Notes: a model not told the origin generated them from the letters alone. DNA of 10,233 bases from Ruminococcus sp. (GCA_003446315.1 DMBA01000007.1:1-10233), one strand, 5' to 3'. Counted from the stretch's first letter, positions 1-6,558 are shown. A program made the numbers and translations.

Positions 1-180
1 CTGGCCAGGGATGTAAAGATTCTTATGGAAAACGGGTTTACGGTAGATAAGATCCAGCCGGTGGACATGTTCCCGCATACAACAAGCATTGAAACGGTAT
101 GTCTGCTGGAACGGAAAGAAAAGCAGATCCCGCGCCGGAAACCGGTAAACCAGAAGAAAAAGAAACATGCAGGAAAATGA
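1..180 (+). CDS. rlmD: 23S rRNA (uracil-5-)-methyltransferase RlmD/RumA family, C-terminal end only
   Basis: Only the last 59 codons are present; the gene starts before the window. The frame reads LARDVKILMENGFTVDKIQ, then PVDMFPHTTSIETVCLLER, which is the hallmark C-terminus of the TrmA/RumA class of SAM-dependent RNA methyltransferases (usual pattern: LARDL...GY...V.PVDMFPHT.HVE.V.LL). Enzymes of this class methylate a uracil at C5 in 23S rRNA (U1939 for RlmD; U747 and U1939 for the Gram-positive RlmCD type). The catalytic cysteine and SAM site lie outside the window, so the target cannot be assigned. The protein ends in a basic tail rich in Lys (NQKKKKHAGK). The stop at 178-180 is 25 bases before the next gene with no terminator between, so the two are probably co-transcribed. 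Confidence 0.85.
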   Translation: MARDVKILMENGFTVDKIQPVDMFPHTTSIETVCLLERKEKQIPRRKPVNQKKKKHAGK

Positions 181-193
181 ATCCTGTGAAAAC

Positions 194-200
194 GGAGGAA
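194..200 (+). promoter_or_regulatory. Ribosome binding site deciding the alarmone synthetase start
   Basis: GGAGGAA ends a few bases before the ATG at 206, at an ideal distance. The earlier in-frame ATG at 167 lies inside the end of the upstream gene and has no comparable Shine-Dalgarno sequence, so 206 is preferred. Confidence 0.7.
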
Positions 201-205
201 CAAAA

Positions 206-928
206 ATGGATTATTTGATGCCGCAGAACCATCCGCAGAACAATGCGGATATTATGCGGAAAATACCGCAGATCACGGATCTGGACATGAGCGAAACGGA
301 GTTTATCGAACTGCTGGAATACAGCATGATGCCGATTCAGCAGTTCTTCTCCTATTACAAATGTGCCATCATGGAAATCGAAACCAAATTCAAAGTGCTG
401 GATGAGCAGTTTTCCCTGAACAGTGAAACAAATCCGATTGAATTTATCCAGTCCCGCATCAAATCTTACGGCAGCATTTTCCGGAAATGTGCATCCAAAC
501 AGATTCCGTATAATCTCGATCAGATTGAACGGGAGGTTCATGATATTGCAGGCATTCGCGTAGTATGCTCGTTTATTCAGGATATTTACCGCCTTGCCGA
601 CTGTCTGCTTCAGCAGGATGATATTACACTGATTGCAAAGAAGGATTACATCCGGAATCCGAAGCCGAACGGATACAGAAGCCTGCATTTGATCGTCGCT
701 GTACCGATCTTTCTGGAGAATGAGAAGCGGCTGGTAAAAGTGGAAGTGCAGCTTCGGACACTGGCAATGGATTTCTGGGCAAGTCTGGAGCATAAACTGC
801 GATATAAGAAAAACCTGCCGGAAAACACACTGCTTTCGCTGGCAGGAGATCTGAAACAGTGTGCCGATGAGAGCGCAGAATGGGATATGCGCATGCAGGC
901 GATCCGGAATGAGATCGCAGAAAGCTGA
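206..928 (+). CDS. relQ: Small alarmone synthetase ((p)ppGpp synthase, RelA/SpoT synthetase domain)
   Basis: A 240-residue protein that transfers pyrophosphate from ATP to GTP or GDP, making the stringent-response alarmone (p)ppGpp in the cytoplasm. The single RelA/SpoT synthetase domain spans about residues 75-205: RIKS (84-87), HDIAGIR (112-118, with Asp113 the likely Mg ligand), DYIRNPKPNGYRSLH (147-161, with the G-loop Tyr157), VEVQLRT (179-185, with catalytic Glu180) and MDFWASLEHKLRYK (188-201). There is no HD hydrolase, TGS or ACT domain, so it is a stand-alone synthetase and not a full-length Rel. The length and the WASLEHK motif fit the RelQ/YjbM (SasB) group best, but YwaC/RelP cannot be excluded, so the symbol is tentative. 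About 75 N-terminal residues before the core are not recognised. It lies downstream of an rRNA methyltransferase gene and is followed by a strong terminator. Confidence 0.9.
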   Translation: MDYLMPQNHPQNNADIMRKIPQITDLDMSETEFIELLEYSMMPIQQFFSYYKCAIMEIETKFKVLDEQFSLNSETNPIEFIQSRIKSYGSIFRKCASKQIPYNLDQIEREVHDIAGIRVVCSFIQDIYRLADCLLQQDDITLIAKKDYIRNPKPNGYRSLHLIVAVPIFLENEKRLVKVEVQLRTLAMDFWASLEHKLRYKKNLPENTLLSLAGDLKQCADESAEWDMRMQAIRNEIAES

Positions 929-930
929 AA

Positions 931-976
931 AAAACCGTCTGATTCCTGATGCACAGGAATCAGACGGTTTTCGTTT
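931..976 (+). terminator. Rho-independent terminator after the alarmone synthetase
   Basis: A perfect 18-bp inverted repeat (931-948 pairing with 954-971) encloses a 5-base loop (ATGCA). It is followed by TTTTCGTTT and preceded by a run of A, so it could also work on the other strand. It starts two bases after the stop codon. Confidence 0.9.
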
Positions 977-1021
977 GAAGCAGGGCAAAACAGATTCTTC
1001 TGCAAAAAGTTTGTGAAAATA

Positions 1022-1050
1022 TTGACAAACTCACAGAAATCGGGTATAAT
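1022..1050 (+). promoter_or_regulatory. Sigma-A type promoter for the DAP dehydrogenase gene
   Basis: TTGACA at 1022-1027 and TATAAT at 1045-1050 are separated by exactly 17 bases, a perfect consensus match. Transcription would start near 1057, leaving a leader of about 35 bases with AAGGAGGAG just before the ATG at 1092. No operator or riboswitch is visible. Confidence 0.88.
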
Positions 1051-1091
1051 AGGAACTGTAAAAATTTGCAGCCGCAAGGAGGAGTTTCATT

Positions 1092-2081
1092 ATGAGCAAT
1101 ATTCGAATCGGTATTGTCGGTTACGGCAATCTCGGAAAAGGTGTAGAATTGGCGATCCGCAGCAATCCGGATACCAGCCTTGCATTTGTCGCAACACGCC
1201 GCGATCCGGCTACGGTGCAGATCCGGACTGAAAATGTCCCGGTTTATCGCTATGACGATCTTGCCGCACATAAGGATGATGCTGATGTTGTCATCATCTG
1301 CGGAGGTTCTGCAACCGATCTTCCGAAACAGACACCGGAGCTTGCAAAGCTCTTTCATGTAGTTGACAGCTTTGATACACACGCACGCATTCCGGAGCAT
1401 TTTGCAAATGTAGATGCTGCCGCAAAAGAATCCGGTCATATCGCCATGATTTCCGTCGGCTGGGATCCGGGTATGTTCTCGCTGGCTCGTCTTTACGGAA
1501 ACTGCATCCTGCCCAACGGCAAGGATTATACCTTCTGGGGCAAGGGTGTCAGCCAGGGCCATTCTGATGCGATCCGCCGCGTCGAAGGCGTACAGGATGC
1601 AAAACAGTATACCGTTCCGATCGAAGCTGCAATGGATGCAGTCCGCAGCGGTGCACAGCCGGAACTGACAACACGCCAGAAGCATCTGCGCGAATGCTAT
1701 GTCGTCGCAAAACCGGGTGCAGATCTTGCCAAAATTGAAAATGACATCAAGACAATGCCGAATTATTTTGATGAGTATGATACCACAGTCCACTTCATTT
1801 CTCAGGAAGAATTGAACCGCGATCATGCAGGCATCCCGCACGGCGGATTTGTTATGCGCAGCGGTGTGACCGGTGCAAACGGAGAGAACAAGCATCTGAT
1901 CGAATATAGCCTGAAACTGGATTCCAATCCGGAGTTTACAACCAGTGTTCTGGTTGCATTTGCACGCGCTGCTGTTCGTCTTGCAAATGAAAAGCAGACC
2001 GGCTGCAAGACCGTTTTTGATATCCCGCCTGCATATCTTTCGCCGCTTTCCGGAGATGCGCTTCGTGCACATTTACTGTGA
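1092..2081 (+). CDS. ddh: meso-Diaminopimelate D-dehydrogenase
   Basis: A 329-residue cytoplasmic enzyme that reductively aminates L-tetrahydrodipicolinate with NADPH and ammonia to give meso-diaminopimelate in one step (EC 1.4.1.16). The product feeds both peptidoglycan cross-links and lysine. The N-terminal Rossmann fold shows IGIVGYGNLGKG (residues 6-17). The family-specific segments are SVGWDPGMFSLARLYGN (121-137), GKGVSQGHSDAIRRVEGV (150-167), RECYVV (200-205) and IPHGGFV (248-254). The length matches the family's usual 320-330 residues. The start is fixed by AAGGAGGAG about 7 bases upstream. The gene has its own consensus promoter and no obvious operon partner. No convincing terminator follows the stop, so some read-through into the HU gene is possible. 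It is the single-step alternative to the multi-step succinylase, acetylase or aminotransferase (DapL) routes to DAP. Confidence 0.95.
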   Translation: MSNIRIGIVGYGNLGKGVELAIRSNPDTSLAFVATRRDPATVQIRTENVPVYRYDDLAAHKDDADVVIICGGSATDLPKQTPELAKLFHVVDSFDTHARIPEHFANVDAAAKESGHIAMISVGWDPGMFSLARLYGNCILPNGKDYTFWGKGVSQGHSDAIRRVEGVQDAKQYTVPIEAAMDAVRSGAQPELTTRQKHLRECYVVAKPGADLAKIENDIKTMPNYFDEYDTTVHFISQEELNRDHAGIPHGGFVMRSGVTGANGENKHLIEYSLKLDSNPEFTTSVLVAFARAAVRLANEKQTGCKTVFDIPPAYLSPLSGDALRAHLL

Positions 2082-2166
2082 GTTGAAAGCTGCATGTTAA
2101 AATCGCCAAGTTTTACAGCGCGTTCGACGTTTTTCTGATTGAAAAATCCGAAATATCATTTTGCAT

Positions 2167-2196
2167 TTGACAAACTGCGTAATTTCGTTATATAAT
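2167..2196 (+). promoter_or_regulatory. Sigma-A type promoter for the HU operon
   Basis: TTGACA at 2167-2172 and TATAAT at 2191-2196 are 18 bases apart. The upstream region is AT-rich. The predicted start near 2203 gives a short leader with AGGAGG at 2216-2221, eight bases before the ATG at 2230. The full-consensus boxes suggest strong expression, as expected for HU. Confidence 0.85.
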
Positions 2197-2229
2197 ACAT
2201 GTAGACTAAATTTTTAGGAGGAAAACTCA

Positions 2230-2511
2230 ATGAAGAAAAACGATCTGGTTGCAGCGATTGCCGCAAAGGAAAATTGCCCGAAGAAGGAAGCTGATAAGGC
2301 TCTGAACCTGGTTCTGGATGCAATTACCGATGCACTGATTTCCGGTGATAAGGTTTCGATTACCGGTTTTGGTACTTTCGAAGTACACGATCGTCCTGCA
2401 AGACAGTGTAAGAACCCGCGCACCGGCGAGGTTATGATGACAAAACCCTGCAAGGCACTCACCTTCAAGGCTGGTAAGACCCTGAAGGACGCGATCAATC
2501 CGGAAGACTGA
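2230..2511 (+). CDS. hup: HU family DNA-binding protein
   Basis: A 93-residue nucleoid protein that binds and bends DNA as a dimer with little sequence preference. It shows the full HU/IHF fold: N-terminal helices (KKNDLVAAIA, residues 2-11), the core VSITGFGTFEV (about residues 42-52), the beta-arm with the conserved NPRTGE motif and its DNA-intercalating proline, and the C-terminal FKAGKTLKDAIN helix. The length is the typical 90-95. The arm differs from the usual GRNP form (here RQCKNPRTGE), and the protein has three cysteines, which is more than most HU proteins carry. It is driven by a consensus promoter with a strong ribosome binding site and is followed 36 bases later by a second gene in the same transcript. 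Confidence 0.95.
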   Translation: MKKNDLVAAIAAKENCPKKEADKALNLVLDAITDALISGDKVSITGFGTFEVHDRPARQCKNPRTGEVMMTKPCKALTFKAGKTLKDAINPED

Positions 2512-2547
2512 TTATTCGTTGAAATTTAAGCAGAGGAGGAAACGATT

Positions 2548-2988
2548 ATGCCGAGAGCAAAAAAGGAAACGACTGCTGATGCAGTCGAAAAGGTAAAAGC
2601 AGTTGCAGAAGATGCAAAGGAAGCAGTTGTTGCTGCTGCTGAGACTGTAGCTGAAAAAGCTGAGCCTGTTGTAAAAAAGGTGAAAGCCGCAGCCAAATCT
2701 GCTGCGAAGCCGCGCCGTTCTGCTGCAAAATCGGAAGAAGAAAGCAAGCCTGCCAAAACCACTCGTACCAAAAAGGCGGAAGCATCCGTGGAAACGAAGG
2801 TTGTGATTGAGCTGCCGAATGTTTCGGAGTCTGCTGATTCTTTGGTTTCCCGTGCAAAAGCTGATTGGCTTGCAAAGGGAAATGCACAGGAAGATATGAA
2901 GCAGCTTACATTGTATATCAATGCTGCTGAAGCAATGGTATATTATGTTGTGAATGACGATTATCTTTCCGGCAATTTTGCAATTTGA
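2548..2988 (+). CDS. Basic-tailed protein with DUF6465-like C-terminal domain
   Basis: A 146-residue protein with two parts. Residues 1-80 are of low complexity and rich in Ala, Lys, Glu and Val (for example VVKKVKAAAKSAAKPRRSAA at 41-60), like the tails of histone H1 or actinobacterial HU. Residues 83-146 form a compact domain: a beta strand (TKVVIELPN), a helix (DSLVSRAKADWLAKG) and paired strands (LTLYINAAEAMVYYVVNDD). This matches the clostridial DUF6465 family as remembered; no function is established. AGAGGAGG lies ahead of the ATG, and the gene sits 36 bases after HU with no terminator between, so the two are probably one operon. A nucleoid or DNA-associated role is inferred from the basic tail and the HU partner. 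There is no signal peptide or membrane segment. The alternating Lys/Glu pattern of residues 10-45 could also form a helix or coiled coil. Confidence 0.75.
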   Translation: MPRAKKETTADAVEKVKAVAEDAKEAVVAAAETVAEKAEPVVKKVKAAAKSAAKPRRSAAKSEEESKPAKTTRTKKAEASVETKVVIELPNVSESADSLVSRAKADWLAKGNAQEDMKQLTLYINAAEAMVYYVVNDDYLSGNFAI

Positions 2989-2999
2989 TTTGCATAAGC

Positions 3000-3040
3000 A
3001 AAGAGCGTACCGAATTTGAATCGGTACGCTCTTTTTGTTT
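3000..3040 (+). terminator. Rho-independent terminator of the HU operon
   Basis: A 14-bp perfect stem (3000-3013 pairing with 3021-3034) with a 7-base loop is followed by TTTTTGTTT. It sits between convergent genes, eleven bases after the stop of the DUF6465-like gene and touching the stop of the sensor kinase on the other strand. Read on the minus strand, the hairpin is followed by TGCTTATG and not a T run, so it should be a weaker terminator for the kinase operon. Confidence 0.9.
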
Positions 3041-4962
3041 TATGTACGGAATACAGCAGTGAATGTGACAAGCTGATGCGCACTTGTAACAGTCAGTTCA
3101 CCGTGCAATTGCTTTACAATGCTCTTTGCGATGCTCAGTCCCAGACCGGAACCGTTCGGGCTGCCTTCCGTATCCACGCGATAGAAGCGTTCAAACAGAT
3201 GTGAAAGCTGCTCTTCCGGAATATCCTTGGCTGTGTTTGCAACAGAAAGCCTGATCTGATCCTGTGCATCCTGCGCAAGCGTGACAGATATCTCAGCATT
3301 TGGCACAGAATGCAGCACAGCATTATCCAGCAAAATGGAGAGAAGCTGTTTGATATTATCTTCCTCGGCAGGCATCATCACATTTTCCGCAATGGATGTT
3401 TGCAGCGTTTTGCCGTTTTCATAGATGATCGGTTCAAACACAAGGCATACATTCGCAACCGTATCACTCAGAGAGAGGGCTTCGATCTGTTCCTGCTTTG
3501 CTTTTCCGCTGTCCATGCGCGCAACAGACAGCAAATTGCTGATGAGTTTCGACATGCGGGTGGTTTCCGATTGAATATAGCTGAGCCATTTGCTCTGACC
3601 GGAAACAGATTCCTGCGGATTGGATAGAATGACCTCTGTATTGGCAGCAATGACCGCCAACGGCGTTTTCAGCTCGTGGGATGCATCCGCAACAAATTGC
3701 TTTTGCTTTTCCCATGCAACGGCGATCGGTGTAACAGTCCAGTTTGCAAGGAGCAAACTGATTCCAAATACGATCATCAATCCAAACGCGGTAATCAAAA
3801 TAAATATGAACAATAATCTGCTCAATGCAGAAAGTTCCGGTGTACGGTCGATCAGCACGAGATTATAATGTCCGTTCTCATCGGGTTCATAAAGAAAGCG
3901 ATAGGAAACATCATCAATTTTGATGGTACCGGAGCGCTTGCCGCGGTGCTTGACTTCCTGAATGGCGCGATGAACCGTCTGGAAATGCTCATCATCCGAC
4001 TTATGCGAATCATTTCCTGCATAGGATTCGATATTGCCGTCAGAGTCAAGTTGTGCGATCAGTGCATCCGGCACATATTTGCCTTCTTCGACCGGCACAA
4101 CGGGCGGTTCACCGGGTTCCGGGAAATCACTCTGCGGGGATTCCGGAGCCGGAACAATGGGTTCCGGCGGGGGAACGGTTTCCGTTGCAGTGTTTTTATC
4201 TGTTTTCGGAGCCGTGCGATTGGCAGCAGCAGTTGTAGCCGGCTGCGTTGTGATCGGTGTTGTCGCGGTTGCCGTCTGTGTCTCCGTGACGGGCTCCGTT
4301 TGCGGCGGTTCTGTCTCAGGCACGTCCGGTGCGACCGGTTCAGGCGGCTGCTGCGGTTCTGTCGGATGCTCAATGCGATTCGGCGGTGCAGTTGCTTTTG
4401 TAGCGGGCGGAGCAGGCGGCTGTGTCTGATGCGGCGGTTGTGTCTCAGCCGGCGGATCTATTTTCGGCGGCTGTGTTTCGATCGGTTGTTCCGGATGATT
4501 ATTCCGGTCATCATGTTCATGCGCATCCCGATTGTCATTGTGATCGTCATGCGGTTCGTCGTTATTCGGCGGATTATTCCAATCCCATTCTCCCCAATCC
4601 GGCTGATTGCCGTCGCCCGGATTCGGGATCCACCACGGATACCACCAGCCCCACGGCGGGGGATAGACCACAGGCGGCATATTGTTGTTATCCGGATACT
4701 GCCACTGATTCTCGTCCGGATTCTCAGAAAGCGGCATCAGGATCGGTTCATCCTGCCGGATTGTCGGTGCATTAAGATTCGGCGGTTCACCGTGCTGACC
4801 GGGCTGATCTGCGCGTTTCATCATCTCCCGCATAACGGTATAAGAAGACGAGACTTCCGCGTGATACAAAACACCGAACAGCACAGTCAGGCACACCAGC
4901 AGCGTACTGCTGAGCAGCGCCATATTTGTGATAAGATAGCGCAGACGCAGTTTTTTGATCAT
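3040..4962 (-). CDS. Membrane sensor histidine kinase with long Trp/His/Pro-rich extracytoplasmic region
   Basis: A 640-residue two-component sensor that should autophosphorylate on His429 and pass the phosphate to the response regulator encoded just upstream. In order: a short basic N-terminus; TM1 about 11-33; an extracytoplasmic region of about 340 residues; TM2 about 383-408; HisKA with VADASHELKTPLAVIAANTE (424-443); HATPase_c with an N-box around LLDNAVLHS (544-552), FERFYRVD (590-597) and the G2 box NGSGLGLSIAKSIV (603-616). The G1 box is degenerate (VANTAKDIP), as in many clostridial kinases. Only about 20 residues separate TM2 from the H-box, so there is no HAMP domain. The outer region holds a Trp/Tyr patch (about 100-128), a His/Asp/Asn cluster (138-156), a Pro/Thr/Glu stalk (about 157-290) and a small folded part (about 295-375). 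AGGAGG at 4971-4976 is eight bases before the ATG; the gap to the regulator stop is 30 bases. The signal sensed is unknown. Confidence 0.92.
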   Translation of the reverse strand: MIKKLRLRYLITNMALLSSTLLVCLTVLFGVLYHAEVSSSYTVMREMMKRADQPGQHGEPPNLNAPTIRQDEPILMPLSENPDENQWQYPDNNNMPPVVYPPPWGWWYPWWIPNPGDGNQPDWGEWDWNNPPNNDEPHDDHNDNRDAHEHDDRNNHPEQPIETQPPKIDPPAETQPPHQTQPPAPPATKATAPPNRIEHPTEPQQPPEPVAPDVPETEPPQTEPVTETQTATATTPITTQPATTAAANRTAPKTDKNTATETVPPPEPIVPAPESPQSDFPEPGEPPVVPVEEGKYVPDALIAQLDSDGNIESYAGNDSHKSDDEHFQTVHRAIQEVKHRGKRSGTIKIDDVSYRFLYEPDENGHYNLVLIDRTPELSALSRLLFIFILITAFGLMIVFGISLLLANWTVTPIAVAWEKQKQFVADASHELKTPLAVIAANTEVILSNPQESVSGQSKWLSYIQSETTRMSKLISNLLSVARMDSGKAKQEQIEALSLSDTVANVCLVFEPIIYENGKTLQTSIAENVMMPAEEDNIKQLLSILLDNAVLHSVPNAEISVTLAQDAQDQIRLSVANTAKDIPEEQLSHLFERFYRVDTEGSPNGSGLGLSIAKSIVKQLHGELTVTSAHQLVTFTAVFRT

Positions 4963-4992
4963 CCGGCATCCCTCCTTTTCAAACGTCGGATG

Positions 4993-5673
4993 TTAGGATT
5001 CTTTTTCCTCAAGGCAATAGCCGATGCCGCGCATGGTTTTGATCGCAACTTTCGATTTCATATGTGCAAGTTTTTTGCGCAGGAAGCTGACATAAACCTC
5101 AACATTATTGCTTTCGGCATCCGATTCATAGCCCCAGATCTTCACAATAAGCGTTTCCTTTGAAAGCACGCGGGTACCGTTTTTCAGGAACAGTTCCATC
5201 ATGGAGAATTCCTTCAAGCCCAGCTTAAAAGAATTCTGTCCGCAAAACAGTTCACATGTAGAGAGATTGAGCGTCAGATCACTGAATGTCAACACATTTT
5301 CAAAGATGATATTTGCATTCCGTCGATAAAGGGAACGGATCCGGGCAAGCAGCTCGTCAGAGGAAAACGGCTTGGTCATATAGTCATCCGCGCCGACATC
5401 CAGACCTGCAACTTTATCTGCGACCGTATCCTTCGCCGTCAGGAGCAGGACAGGCGTTGTCATTTTATGCTGCCGGATCTCCTTCAAAACCTCAAGACCG
5501 TTCATCCGCGGCAGCATGACATCCAGAATAATCATATCATAAATGCCGGAAAGTGCGTTGTCCAGACCGCTTTCCCCGTCATAACATACGTCAGCAATAT
5601 ATTTATTTTTATGGAAGATCTGCACGAGCGCATCTGCCAGCGCCGCTTCATCTTCAACCAATAAAATCCGCAT
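4993..5673 (-). CDS. OmpR/PhoB-family response regulator
   Basis: A 226-residue cytoplasmic transcription factor. The receiver domain (1-115) has the acidic pair EDE (7-9), the phospho-acceptor Asp51 in LDVMLPRMNG, Thr79 and Lys101 in YMTKPF. The C-terminal winged-helix domain (about 130-225) shows LGLKEFSMMELFLKNG, NNVEVYVSFLRKKL and the wing IKTMRGIGYCLEE. All residues needed for phosphorylation are intact. Earlier in-frame ATGs exist at 5736 and 5691, but MRILLVEDE at 5673 is the family's usual beginning and has AAAGGA eight bases upstream; the ATG at 5736 would overlap the predicted -35 box. It is the first gene of a regulator-kinase operon and lies divergent to the amidase gene, which makes that gene and its own promoter plausible targets (inference). 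Confidence 0.94.
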   Translation of the reverse strand: MRILLVEDEAALADALVQIFHKNKYIADVCYDGESGLDNALSGIYDMIILDVMLPRMNGLEVLKEIRQHKMTTPVLLLTAKDTVADKVAGLDVGADDYMTKPFSSDELLARIRSLYRRNANIIFENVLTFSDLTLNLSTCELFCGQNSFKLGLKEFSMMELFLKNGTRVLSKETLIVKIWGYESDAESNNVEVYVSFLRKKLAHMKSKVAIKTMRGIGYCLEEKES

Positions 5674-5707
5674 ATTCTCATTCCTTTCCATTCTGATATC
5701 TACTTTT

Positions 5708-5736
5708 ATTATACACGACTTTTCCATTTTTTGCAA
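5708..5736 (-). promoter_or_regulatory. Predicted promoter of the regulator-kinase operon
   Basis: Read on the minus strand, TTGCAA (5731-5736) and a perfect TATAAT (5708-5713) are 17 bases apart. The start would fall near 5700, about 27 bases before the ATG. The -35 box matches consensus at four of six positions. Two copies of an ATGRAAAG-like word, 20 bases apart, flank the -35 box (5719-5727 and 5739-5746). Confidence 0.6.
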
Positions 5737-5803
5737 GCCTTTTCATAACATTTCAATGCACATTTATCCCCATTGCTGCATAGGATATACAAAATATTCA
5801 GAA

Positions 5804-5810
5804 AGAGGTG
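5804..5810 (+). promoter_or_regulatory. Ribosome binding site deciding the amidase start
   Basis: AGAGGTG lies 7 bases before the ATG at 5818, but only one base before the in-frame ATG at 5812 and downstream of the ATG at 5773. Spacing therefore favours 5818, giving a protein that begins MPVVFLSPS. Confidence 0.55.
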
Positions 5811-5817
5811 TATGAAG

Positions 5818-6558
5818 ATGCCTGTTGTCTTTCTCAGCCCATCCACACAGGAATGGAATCCATATGTCACAGAAGGAAAAAATGAAGAAATGGTCATGAA
5901 TCTGCTTGCGGATGCGATGGAACCGTATCTGCGATCAAGCGGGATCATGTTCGTGCGGAACGATCCGGAGCGCAATGTGGCAGGTGCCATAGCAGATTCC
6001 AATGCCGGCAGATTTGATGTGCATCTTGCACTGCATTCTAATGCCGCACCCGATCAGTTCAAAGGCATATTACGCGGAATTGATGTGTATTATGCGCCAA
6101 AAAGCAGTGACAGCGAGCTGCTTGCGACGATTCTCGCCAATAATTTGCAGCGTATTTATCCGCTGCCGAATCAGGTGACGGCGCGTCCGACGAGCAATCT
6201 GGGCGAAGTGCTGCGTACCAAAGCAGTCGCTGTTCTGGCAGAACTCGGATATCATGATAATCCGGAAGATGCGCAGTGGCTGTATCAGAATCTGGAGCAG
6301 ATCGCGCAGAATCTGGTGCTGTCTCTGACGGATTATTTCGGGATTCCGTATATTCCGGCAACAGAACCGTTTTTCGGAACGGTGGATACGGAAGGGAGCC
6401 GTTTGAATCTGCGGGATTATCCGGCGCTGACCGGAACGATTCTGACGCAGATCCCTGACGGCACCCAATTGATCCTATACGGCGCTGCGGACGGCTGGTT
6501 TGTGACATCATGGAACGGAAAAACCGGTTATGTCAGCGGCGAATATGTGCGTTTATAA
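5818..6558 (+). CDS. N-acetylmuramoyl-L-alanine amidase (amidase_3-like) with C-terminal SH3 domain
   Basis: A 246-residue protein. Residues 1-175 look like an amidase_3 fold, the zinc enzyme that cuts between MurNAc and L-Ala of peptidoglycan: VVFLSPSTQEWNPYV (3-17), KNEEMVMNLLADAM (21-34), the HxxxHSNA segment (69-76, likely zinc ligand His73) and AELGYHDNPEDA (141-152, with Glu142 as candidate catalytic base). The usual first motif (DPGHGG, whose His binds zinc) is replaced by SPSTQE, so one ligand differs or is missing. Residues about 185-246 form an SH3b-type wall-binding domain (LNLRDYPALTGTILTQIPDG, then DGWFVTSWNGKTGYVSGEYV). No signal peptide or membrane segment is seen from any of the three possible starts. 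A weak -10-like TATACA (5786-5791) precedes the gene. It diverges from the two-component operon and its stop overlaps the stop of the PBP gene by 6 bases. Confidence 0.8.
   Translation: MPVVFLSPSTQEWNPYVTEGKNEEMVMNLLADAMEPYLRSSGIMFVRNDPERNVAGAIADSNAGRFDVHLALHSNAAPDQFKGILRGIDVYYAPKSSDSELLATILANNLQRIYPLPNQVTARPTSNLGEVLRTKAVAVLAELGYHDNPEDAQWLYQNLEQIAQNLVLSLTDYFGIPYIPATEPFFGTVDTEGSRLNLRDYPALTGTILTQIPDGTQLILYGAADGWFVTSWNGKTGYVSGEYVRL

Noticed and set aside
38..988. A 316-codon minus-strand frame opposite the alarmone synthetase
   Set aside because: It runs through the terminator hairpin and two recognised genes, and its composition (Phe, Cys, His) is that of an antisense frame.
960..2072. A 370-codon minus-strand frame opposite the DAP dehydrogenase gene
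   Set aside because: It is Cys/Ile-rich without recognisable domains and is fully covered by the well-supported dehydrogenase, so it is a codon-usage shadow.
2082..2166. Possible terminator between DAP dehydrogenase and HU
   Set aside because: Only a 6-bp AT-only stem (TTTTTC/GAAAAA around 2130-2147) and a few weak palindromes are present; none looks strong enough to call.
4034..4429. A Gly/Ser/Val-rich plus-strand frame that looks like a structural or repeat protein
   Set aside because: It is the complement of the Pro/Thr-rich stalk of the kinase; the low complexity is inherited from that strand.
3868..5163. A 431-codon plus-strand frame running opposite the sensor kinase and regulator
   Set aside because: It is antisense to a clearly recognised kinase-regulator pair. 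It is rich in Arg, Cys and Phe, matches no domain, has no ribosome binding site, and its openness follows from the Pro/Thr-rich codons on the other strand.
5763..5791. Possible promoter for the amidase gene (TTTATC, 17 bases, TATACA)
   Set aside because: Only 3 of 6 and 4 of 6 matches to the sigma-A boxes; a sporulation sigma-E-like reading (ATACAAA) is equally weak, so it was not listed as a feature.
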